A DNA stretch of 5,281 bases from an uncultured bacterium (GTDB taxonomy: Bacteria; Bacteroidota; Bacteroidia; Bacteroidales; JACABE01): positions 1 to 5,281 of the forward strand of contig CAIWDQ010000153.1 of the NCBI GenBank assembly GCA_903911455.1, written 5' to 3'. Shown piece after piece: positions 1 through 5,281 of the stretch. The first letter of the stretch is position 1; every line of letters starts with the position of its first letter. The notes beneath the pieces were generated by a model that worked only from the letters and a program-made list of their open reading frames with translations, did not search any database and was not told where the DNA came from. Position numbers and translations under genes: made by a program.

Positions 1-758
1 AATTCATCATTAATAGTTTCTATAACAGATCTTTTTCGAATCATTACAGCATCAGCGTATGACATTAAAGCACCTTTCATGTTTTTCTTTAATTTTGTAA
101 CAAGTTGTATCCCATTAATAAAAAGCATTTTAAATAATCCTTTTCCAATATAACCTTTATCGGCATATAATTTACCAAAAACATTTTTTAGAAAACTTTC
201 ATTTTTTATAGGATCTCTATCATCTACATTCCCTTGAGTAATTACAAAATTTACTAGCTCTCCTTTATCATTAACAATTAGATGCAATTTAAATCCATGA
301 AACCAACCCATTGTTGATTTTCCTGTTTCAGCTATACCCTTAAATACCTTGTTTCTACGTATACGTTTATTATTACAAACTGCAATCTTAGTTGAATCAA
401 TAAAAGAAATTCCTGTACATTTTGATAAACATATAGTTTTTAAGAATACAGCTAAAGCTAACATTGCTTTTTGTTGTAATTCTACGAAACGGTTGTAAGA
501 AACTTGTTTAGGAAAATCTGATTGCATGTGTTGACACACGTAAAATAGATAGAAATGGTTTAAATTTCTGAAATTACCTGAATGGAAAAGCATTAATATT
601 GTGATAACTTCACTATGTGATAATTTAGAAGGCTTATTTCTTTTTGCTTTAGTCGTATCTTGAGATAAAGCTGAAGAATGTGTTGTTTTATCAAATTCTT
701 TACAAAATTCATCTGTTATATAAAAAAAATCTACTAAATTTGCACGTTGTATGTTCAT
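1..758 (-). CDS. IS982-family DDE transposase, C-terminus outside window
   Basis: This is the enzyme that cuts and joins the ends of the insertion sequence. The visible 252 residues are uninterrupted. The N-terminal part contains the KLSHSEVITILMLFHSGNFR segment (45-64) and FVELQQKAM, both typical of IS982 transposases. The RNase H-like catalytic core follows: the first acidic residue in GISFIDSTK (Asp121), the second in LYADKGYIGKGLF (Asp200), and the glutamate in RSIIETIND (Glu247). The basic RIRRNKVFKG stretch and GWFHGFKLHL after the first Asp are also family-typical. IS982 transposases are usually about 290-300 residues, so about 40 are missing beyond the left edge. The ATG at 758 was chosen because MNIQRANLVDFFY matches a natural N-terminus and a promoter lies just upstream. 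There is no Shine-Dalgarno sequence. Family assignment is from motif recall, not a database search. Confidence 0.93.
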   Translation of the reverse strand, partial: MNIQRANLVDFFYITDEFCKEFDKTTHSSALSQDTTKAKRNKPSKLSHSEVITILMLFHSGNFRNLNHFYLFYVCQHMQSDFPKQVSYNRFVELQQKAMLALAVFLKTICLSKCTGISFIDSTKIAVCNNKRIRRNKVFKGIAETGKSTMGWFHGFKLHLIVNDKGELVNFVITQGNVDDRDPIKNESFLKNVFGKLYADKGYIGKGLFKMLFINGIQLVTKLKKNMKGALMSYADAVMIRKRSVIETINDE

Positions 759-791
759 GGTGTATTTTATTATTATGTTGTTTGTCAGCTA

Positions 792-823
792 CAAAAGTAA
801 TAAATATACACCAAACATGCAAC
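792..823 (-). promoter_or_regulatory. Bacteroidota-type promoter for the transposase
   Basis: On the minus strand a GTTG (-33-like, 820-823) is followed after 20 bases by TACTTTTG (792-799), a perfect match to the Bacteroidota -7 consensus TAnnTTTG. Transcription would start a few bases downstream and give a leader of about 25-30 bases before the ATG at 758. It lies inside the presumed IS, so it would travel with the element. A second TTTG at 812-815 is too close (12 bases) to act as the -33 element. Confidence 0.5.
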
Positions 824-838
824 TTTATTTTCATTTTT

Positions 839-857
839 CTTATTTCGAACTCAGGTT
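839..857 (-). repeat. Probable terminal inverted repeat of the IS982-family element
   Basis: Read on the minus strand this is AACCTGAGTTCGAAATAAG, placed about 80-98 bases before the transposase start, where the IS end is expected. The ACCTGAGTTCG-type end resembles IS982-family ends as I remember them. The partner repeat lies outside the window, so the exact terminal base (855-857) is uncertain. Confidence 0.5.
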
Positions 858-1206
858 AATGATAATTATCGGAATAAGTTGGGTTGTCTCAATATCTACA
901 ATAAGATTTTTATGTTCATAACAATACACTATTGTTAAGCATATTGTGAAAAAATTACAATTACTAGATTATTTAGATATTATGTATTCATGTTAGATTC
1001 AACACTCCTTGCATGCTAGTCATCAGAGTAGTAAGCATACTGCAAAAGGCAATGAATAGTTTCTCTTTTATGTTGATTAGTAAATTTTTTATCTGAATGT
1101 TGCATCATGAATGTATAATTTGAGTATCTTTACAAAAAATTTTATCAGTATTATATGGTGAATTTTAGAGAATCATTAGCAAATATTACAGTCATTTGAT
1201 TGGGTT
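858..1206. other. Non-coding spacer between IS end and kinase gene
   Basis: About 350 bases without a convincing gene on either strand. Next to the IS end is a perfect 10-bp palindrome, GATAATTATC (861-870), which could be part of the insertion target. Around 1009-1045 there is an imperfect dyad (TTGC-ATGCT left, AGCAT-ACT-GCAA right) with a 16-base loop. A weak promoter candidate is listed separately at 1100-1132. The spacer should include the kinase operon's promoter and leader. No tRNA, riboswitch or CRISPR-like structure is visible. Confidence 0.6.
1100..1132 (+). promoter_or_regulatory. Weak candidate promoter for the kinase-regulator operon
   Basis: A TTG at 1100-1102 is followed after 22 bases by TATCTTTA (1125-1132), which matches TAnnTTTG in all but the last base. 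An overlapping alternative is TATAATTTG at 1114-1122, which has one extra base between TA and TTTG. Either would give a leader of about 70-85 bases before the ATG at 1207. In DNA this AT-rich such matches arise easily by chance. No sigma-54 type -24/-12 (GG...GC) element was seen here. Confidence 0.25.
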
Positions 1207-3468
1207 ATGAAACAATTGTTTATTATAATAATTTTAGTACTTTTAGTATCTGCAAATGAGAGTGGTGTCGCAAATACTAATACACACTCATTTTCAAAAG
1301 TGTCTATCGTTTATACTAATGATAAGTTTAATGGTATTAATATAAACAGTATATTGCTTCTTAATATGGAAGATAAATTTAAAGATCATTTTGTTTTAAT
1401 ATGCATAATTGTTCTATTATTATTATTATTATTTATTTTTTATTCTAAAGTAACCAGTACAAGACTATTCATACATCAAAATAAACTAAGATATGTACAG
1501 GAAAAAGAACTATTAGAAACTGTTGAAAAACTTTCAAAAAGTGACAACCTTTTAAATGAAGCTCAACGAATATCTAAAATTGCATATCTTGAGAAGAATT
1601 TAATAACAGGAGAAACTATTTACTCTGATAATGTGTGGAACATGTTTGAAGTTTCATTAAAAGATAAAGATAAACACCTTGATTATTTTAATAATCTTGA
1701 ATTTATATATGCTGACGACAGGCAATTTTATTATGATTCAGTTGATAAGATAAAAAAAGAAAAGAAAGATAATTATACGATAGAATATCGGGCGATTACC
1801 TTAAAAGGGAATATAATTAACATCTCTTCTACAGGTACCCGTAGGTTAAATTCAAAGGGAGAGCTCGAAAAGTTATTATTAATTTTACAAGATATCACAG
1901 AACAAAAGAAAATTGAAAATGAAATTCATACTTACGAACGAAAGTATGCCGATGTATTTAGGTATAGTCCAACGATGCTTACTATATCTACGTTAGAAGA
2001 TGGTGTTTTTCTTGAGGTTAATAATAGATTTTTATATAATCTAAATTATACAAGAGAAGAAGTTGTTGGGAAATCAGTTAAAGATATTAAAATATATCAT
2101 GATTATAAAGATAGGTATAGAATTGTAGCTTTATTAAAAGAAAAAGGCTATTATAGTAACTTCTCAACTAAGTTTATTACTAAAAGTGGAGAAGTAAAAG
2201 ATGGCTTATTAAGTGGGAGTATAATCGAAATAAATGGACAGAAATTATATCTTTCAATTTGCTCTGATATAACTGATTTAAAGAAAGCAGAGGATGCTCT
2301 TAAAGAGAGTGATGAAAAGTATAAGATGATCGTTGATAATACTAATGACGGTATATTTATTCGTAGTAATGGTAAGATTACTTTTACCAACTCAAGATTA
2401 AGAGATTCTTTAGGGTTTACAGATAAAGAGTTGAAAAATTATTGTCTTGATAAACTTATACATCCTGACGATTTGCAAATGCTTAGGGATTCATTTGCTA
2501 ATAAGATTGTAACAAACAAAGATGCAATAATAATCGAAATTAGATTTATTACTAAAGATAATCAAGTAAGGATTTGTGAGTTTACCAGAAAAGATATATA
2601 TATTAAAGGAGAACTGGCAACACTTGGGATTGTTCACGATATCACAAATATTAGAACTGCTGAAATGGAACTTAGGATATTTAACAAATACCTTGAAGAA
2701 AAAGTAAATATTGAGATTAAAAAAAGAGAACAACACGATCAAGCATTGATGCAAAAGACTAAGCTTGAGTTTATCGGGGAAATGGCAGCAGGTATGGCTC
2801 ATGAAATTAATCAACCACTTACAGGTATTACGATGGGAATGGATAATATCCTGAATAAAGCTTCAAGTGTTGGAGTTGATGAGGTATATTTAATCGAAAA
2901 GATAAAGACTTTGTTTAGTTATGTAAAAAGAATAGAGAATATTATTGAACATGTCAGAACATTCTCAAGGGATCAACAAATAACAATCTTTGAAAAGTTT
3001 AATATTAATGAAGCAATTGAGAATGCTTTGCTTCTTGTTAAAAAAACATATATGAATAATAATATAGAGATCAATTATAAAAGTTCTACTACTCTTTCTT
3101 CTAAAGGTAATAAATATAAGTTTGAACAAGTGATGCTTAATCTTCTTTCTAATGCTAAAGATGCGATACTTGAAAAAACAAAACGTCAAAATGGAATTTC
3201 TTATAACAACAAAATAAATATAGTTTTATTAGAAGATAATATGATGAATATCATAATTGTTAGTGATAATGGAATTGGAATTAGTGAAGATAAAATAGAA
3301 AATATATATAAACCATTCTATACAACTAAAGAAGCTAATAAAGGTACAGGTTTGGGCCTTTCGATAGTTTACGGTATTATTAAAGAGATGAATGGTGAAA
3401 TTGAAACTGAGAGTGTGGTGAATGAATTTACTTCAATGAAGATTTTATTACCTAAATTAATAGAATAA
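1207..3468 (+). CDS. Membrane-anchored sensor histidine kinase with three PAS domains (NtrB-like core)
   Basis: This 753-residue protein senses an unknown signal, autophosphorylates on a histidine and should pass the phosphate to the regulator encoded 18 bases downstream. Residues 1-16 are a hydrophobic signal-like segment (possible cleavage after VSA). A short, probably extracytoplasmic stretch leads to a strong membrane helix at about 61-79, followed by the basic STRLFIHQNKLR and a likely coiled coil (90-118). Three PAS/PAC units follow at about 120-238 (ending LLILQDITEQKK), 246-362 (ending SICSDITDLKK) and 370-486 (with IHPDDLQML, ending GIVHDITN). A second coiled coil (485-520) leads to the HisKA motif GEMAAGMAHEINQPLTGI with phospho-acceptor His532. 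The ATPase has the N box NLLSNAKDA (Asn649), G1 DNGIGI (Asp687), F box YKPFYTTK and G2 GTGLGLSI. All catalytic motifs are intact. There is no attached receiver or HAMP domain. The start has no Shine-Dalgarno, and ATG at 1366 (Met54) is an alternative. The ligand is unknown. Confidence 0.93.
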   Translation: MKQLFIIIILVLLVSANESGVANTNTHSFSKVSIVYTNDKFNGININSILLLNMEDKFKDHFVLICIIVLLLLLLFIFYSKVTSTRLFIHQNKLRYVQEKELLETVEKLSKSDNLLNEAQRISKIAYLEKNLITGETIYSDNVWNMFEVSLKDKDKHLDYFNNLEFIYADDRQFYYDSVDKIKKEKKDNYTIEYRAITLKGNIINISSTGTRRLNSKGELEKLLLILQDITEQKKIENEIHTYERKYADVFRYSPTMLTISTLEDGVFLEVNNRFLYNLNYTREEVVGKSVKDIKIYHDYKDRYRIVALLKEKGYYSNFSTKFITKSGEVKDGLLSGSIIEINGQKLYLSICSDITDLKKAEDALKESDEKYKMIVDNTNDGIFIRSNGKITFTNSRLRDSLGFTDKELKNYCLDKLIHPDDLQMLRDSFANKIVTNKDAIIIEIRFITKDNQVRICEFTRKDIYIKGELATLGIVHDITNIRTAEMELRIFNKYLEEKVNIEIKKREQHDQALMQKTKLEFIGEMAAGMAHEINQPLTGITMGMDNILNKASSVGVDEVYLIEKIKTLFSYVKRIENIIEHVRTFSRDQQITIFEKFNINEAIENALLLVKKTYMNNNIEINYKSSTTLSSKGNKYKFEQVMLNLLSNAKDAILEKTKRQNGISYNNKINIVLLEDNMMNIIIVSDNGIGISEDKIENIYKPFYTTKEANKGTGLGLSIVYGIIKEMNGEIETESVVNEFTSMKILLPKLIE

Positions 3469-3486
3469 TTAATAATCGAAAACAAA

Positions 3487-4872
3487 ATGATAAAATTAAA
3501 GATACTTGTTCTAGACGATAATCAGGGAGTAAGAGATGAACTTGGTGAGTTTCTTACTGCTAAGAACTTTGAAATATTTCAAGCAAGTTTACCTTCAGAA
3601 GCTACTTTTATTCTGGATAGAAATGAAATAGATATTATCATACTTGATGTTAAATTACCTGAAAAAGACGGAATAACTTATTTAAAAGAGATCAAAGAGA
3701 AGTTTCCTTATCTTGAAGTGATAATGATTACGGGTCATGGGGATATGGATATGGTTATTCAAGCTTTAAGATCAGGTGCAAATGATTTTTTTCAGAAACC
3801 TTTCCGATCAGTAGACGTGGAAGGAGCTATTCAACGTACTCAAAGGTTCATTGAATTAAATCATAAACTTAAAGAGGTTGAAACAAATTATTCGATAATA
3901 ACTCAAGAGCTTAACTCTAAGTTCAGATGGAATCTTATTGCCGAAAGTCCTGCTATGAAATCTGTTCTTGACCTTGTGGTTAAGGTTGCTAAATCAGATA
4001 GGACTACAGTTTTGATAACAGGTGAGAGTGGTACGGGCAAGGAGCTTGTGGCAAGAATGATTCATTATCTAAGTGCTCGTAAGAATTATTTCTTTAATGC
4101 TGTTAATTGTTCAGCGATTCCTGATACTTTGTTTGAGAGTGAGTTTTTTGGACATCAGCGAGGTGCTTTTACAGATGCTGTTGAAACAAAATCGGGTATG
4201 TTTGAGGTTACTCATAAAGGGACTTTATTTTTAGATGAAATTGGAGATCTTAAATATGAACTTCAGGGCAAGTTTTTAAGAGTTTTGGAAGAAGGACGTA
4301 TCTCAAAAATAGGTTCTAACAAAGAAGTAGAAATTGATGTAAGGGTTGTAGCCGCTACTAATAGAGATTTGAAGCAGATGTGCGATAACGAAAGGTTTAG
4401 AATCGATTTACTCCATAGATTAAACTCATTTGTAATTCATATTCCACCTCTTCGTGAGCGTAAAGAAGCGATTCCTTGTTTAATTGAGTATTATTTAAAA
4501 GAATTCTCAAAACAAGCTAATAAAAAGATAAAAGGTGTAGATGCTAATACACTAAGGATACTTCAAAACTATACTTATCCGGGTAATATCAGGGAATTGA
4601 GGAATATGATTGAGAGAGCTGTTATTATTTGCGATGATGATAGGCTTAAGTTAAAGCATTTCCTGATAGATCCTGAATATATTGATAGTACTCCCGATCC
4701 AAAACTGGATATTGGATCATATAATCTGGAAATAATTGAAAAGATAACTATAATCAATGCTTTAAAATACACACAAAATAACAAATCAAAAGCATCTGAG
4801 CTTTTAGGTATTGATAGGAGTAGACTTCAACGTAAGATTAAATTGTATTCAATTGATGAAAAGAAAATATAA
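3487..4872 (+). CDS. NtrC-family sigma-54-dependent response regulator
   Basis: This 461-residue cytoplasmic transcription activator has the full three-domain NtrC layout and usual family length. The receiver (about 5-120) has the acidic pair Asp10/Asp11, phospho-acceptor Asp54 in IIILDVKLP, Thr82 in MITGHGD and Lys104 in FQKPF. The AAA+ domain (about 147-385) has Walker A GESGTGKE (179-186), Walker B GTLFLDEIGD (245-254), sensor I region VRVVAATNRDL, probable arginine fingers Arg305 and Arg311 in FRIDLLHRLN, and sensor II YPGNIRELRN. The sigma-54 contact loop reads GAFTDA (226-231) rather than GAFTGA. A Fis-type HTH (about 415-456; KASELLGIDRSRLQRKIKLY) ends the protein. The 18-base gap, same strand and NtrB-like partner indicate an operon and a cognate pair. 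The start is supported because the first receiver strand begins at residue 5. No Shine-Dalgarno is present, only an A-rich leader. Target genes are not in the window. Confidence 0.95.
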   Translation: MIKLKILVLDDNQGVRDELGEFLTAKNFEIFQASLPSEATFILDRNEIDIIILDVKLPEKDGITYLKEIKEKFPYLEVIMITGHGDMDMVIQALRSGANDFFQKPFRSVDVEGAIQRTQRFIELNHKLKEVETNYSIITQELNSKFRWNLIAESPAMKSVLDLVVKVAKSDRTTVLITGESGTGKELVARMIHYLSARKNYFFNAVNCSAIPDTLFESEFFGHQRGAFTDAVETKSGMFEVTHKGTLFLDEIGDLKYELQGKFLRVLEEGRISKIGSNKEVEIDVRVVAATNRDLKQMCDNERFRIDLLHRLNSFVIHIPPLRERKEAIPCLIEYYLKEFSKQANKKIKGVDANTLRILQNYTYPGNIRELRNMIERAVIICDDDRLKLKHFLIDPEYIDSTPDPKLDIGSYNLEIIEKITIINALKYTQNNKSKASELLGIDRSRLQRKIKLYSIDEKKI

Positions 4873-5008
4873 AAAAGCTTAATTTCCCTCAAAAGCAACC
4901 AATATCTGCAATGATTAAAATTACGACTAAGTGATTCGTTAACTCGATATTTAAGGATATTATTACATTAATGTTTTTTATGCCTTTGTGTTTCAACTCT
5001 ATCCATCT

Positions 5009-5041
5009 AAGTCGAGACTCCAAGGACCAAAGTGTCGACTT
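5009..5041. repeat. Imperfect inverted repeat, possible terminator or operator
   Basis: AAGTCGA-G-ACT (5009-5019) pairs with AGT-G-TCGACTT (5031-5041): seven base pairs, one G:G mismatch, then three more pairs, around an 11-base centre. It is visibly richer in G/C than its surroundings. On the plus strand TTTTT follows at 5049-5053, seven bases after the stem, so it could be a weak terminator for the kinase-regulator operon, 137 bases past the stop. The long gap to the T tract and the internal mismatch argue against an efficient terminator. Confidence 0.4.
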
Positions 5042-5155
5042 CATAACATTTTTGTAAATTTTATTAATTGATTTAAGAGAAGAAGTTTGAACTTATCAAA
5101 TTTTGAGATTTTATTATCTACTTGAAATAAACCCAGATTACGCATTAAGATATTA

Positions 5156-5187
5156 AAATGTCATTACAAATATCGAAATGTCAATTA
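5156..5187. repeat. Short direct repeat with 20-base spacing
   Basis: AAATGTCATTA (5156-5166) and AAATGTCAATTA (5176-5187) share AAATGTCA exactly, starting 20 bases apart, close to two helical turns. That spacing would put two protein sites on the same DNA face. Two copies of an 8-mer in AT-rich DNA may also be coincidence. Confidence 0.35.
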
Positions 5188-5200
5188 AATAAGCTACTTT

Positions 5201-5225
5201 TTTTCTAATGCTACGCATTAGAAAA
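5201..5225. repeat. Perfect 11-bp inverted repeat, 3-base centre
   Basis: TTTTCTAATGC (5201-5211) and GCATTAGAAAA (5215-5225) are exact reverse complements around TAC. The T tract is on the 5' side and the A tract on the 3' side, on both strands, which is the reverse of an intrinsic terminator (A tract before, T tract after). A dimeric regulator's binding site is therefore a better reading than a terminator, though a folded RNA element is not excluded. A partial copy of one arm (GCATTA preceded by TAC) occurs at 5139-5147. Confidence 0.6.
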
Positions 5226-5281
5226 TAAATGCCATAAATGATTGATTATTCGTAAAATATAACTGAACTTTGTTCTATTGC

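Larger units (their letters stand above)
1..857 (-). mobile_element. IS982-family insertion sequence, partial (cut by left window edge)
   Basis: The element is recognised from its transposase, which reads leftward and leaves the window before its stop codon. The start-proximal end appears to lie near 856-857, where a sequence resembling an IS terminal inverted repeat occurs about 98 bases upstream of the transposase start. That leader length suits the family, whose members are about 1 kb long with one transposase gene. The other end, the matching repeat and any target duplication lie outside, so the boundary is inferred. The reading frame has no internal stop or frameshift in the 758 visible bases, so the copy may be intact and active. 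It is transcribed away from the kinase gene. Confidence 0.8.
4873..5281. other. Non-coding region downstream of the regulator, rich in short repeats
   Basis: Just over 400 bases with no credible gene on either strand up to the window edge. No strong hairpin with a T tail follows the regulator's stop directly. The region holds an imperfect dyad at 5009-5041, a small inverted repeat AAGTT-TG-AACTT at 5083-5094, a 20-base-spaced direct repeat at 5156-5187 and a perfect inverted repeat at 5201-5225. TACGCATTA occurs twice (5139-5147 and 5212-5220). It is probably the operon's 3' end plus the control region of a gene lying to the right, but that gene is not seen. Confidence 0.55.

Noticed and set aside
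998..1014. Possible sigma-54 promoter ending CTCCTTGCAT
   Set aside because: The -12 TTGCA is present but the essential GG at -24 is missing (TC at that spacing). Other TTGC or TGCA sites checked in the spacers, including the one at the right edge, also lack the GG partner.
1009..1045. Imperfect hairpin upstream of the kinase (TTGC-ATGCT / AGCAT-ACT-GCAA)
   Set aside because: The stem is short, has a 3-base bulge and a 16-base loop, and no T tract follows, so it cannot be called a terminator or regulatory RNA.
2151..3189. Open frames of 74-107 codons on the minus strand inside the kinase gene
   Set aside because: They lie entirely antisense to a well-supported gene with intact domains, are rich in Phe/Ile/Ser as expected of AT-rich antisense frames, and show no recognisable protein motif.
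4575..4784. 69-codon minus-strand open frame inside the regulator gene
   Set aside because: It is antisense to the conserved AAA+/HTH region of the regulator and its composition is that of a shadow frame.
4870..4900. Terminator immediately after the regulator stop (AAAAAAGCTTAATTT)
   Set aside because: The only symmetry is AAGCTT with minimal flanking complementarity; there is no stable stem before a T tract.
4971..5057. 28-residue plus-strand frame starting MFFMPLCF
   Set aside because: It is very short, spans the dyad at 5009-5041, and has no promoter, ribosome site or family resemblance that I recognise.

Overview
The window looks like AT-rich chromosomal DNA from a member of the Bacteroidota, probably a marine or anaerobic Bacteroidales/Marinilabiliales-type organism. 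This is inference. It rests on the strong A/T bias in codons and spacers, the absence of Shine-Dalgarno sequences before all three starts, a Bacteroidota-type -33/-7 promoter before the transposase, and the style of the PAS-rich histidine kinase and NtrC-type regulator. No genus can be assigned from the sequence alone.

Layout: (1) Positions 1 to about 857 are the 5' part of an IS982-family insertion sequence on the minus strand. Its transposase starts at 758 and runs off the left edge; the whole D-D-E triad is present, but roughly the last 40 residues are outside. A probable terminal inverted repeat ends near 856-857. (2) Positions 858-1206 are a non-coding spacer with only a weak promoter candidate. 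(3) Positions 1207-3468 encode a membrane-anchored hybrid-free sensor histidine kinase with three tandem PAS domains and an NtrB-like HisKA/HATPase core. (4) Eighteen bases later, 3487-4872 encode an NtrC-family sigma-54-dependent response regulator (receiver, AAA+ ATPase, Fis-type helix-turn-helix). (5) Positions 4873-5281 hold no convincing gene but carry several dyad and direct-repeat elements.

The kinase and regulator are almost certainly one operon and one signalling pathway. The PAS-array kinase should phosphorylate Asp54 of the regulator, whose AAA+ domain would then remodel sigma-54 RNA polymerase at promoters bound by its C-terminal HTH. The signal and target genes are not visible. 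The most useful leads are the very short periplasmic segment of the kinase, the GAFTDA variant of the sigma-54 contact loop, and the dyads downstream of the regulator, one of which (5201-5225) is a perfect 11-bp inverted repeat that does not look like a terminator and could be an operator. I found no evidence for a wholly new system; this is a fairly ordinary two-component operon beside a transposon.
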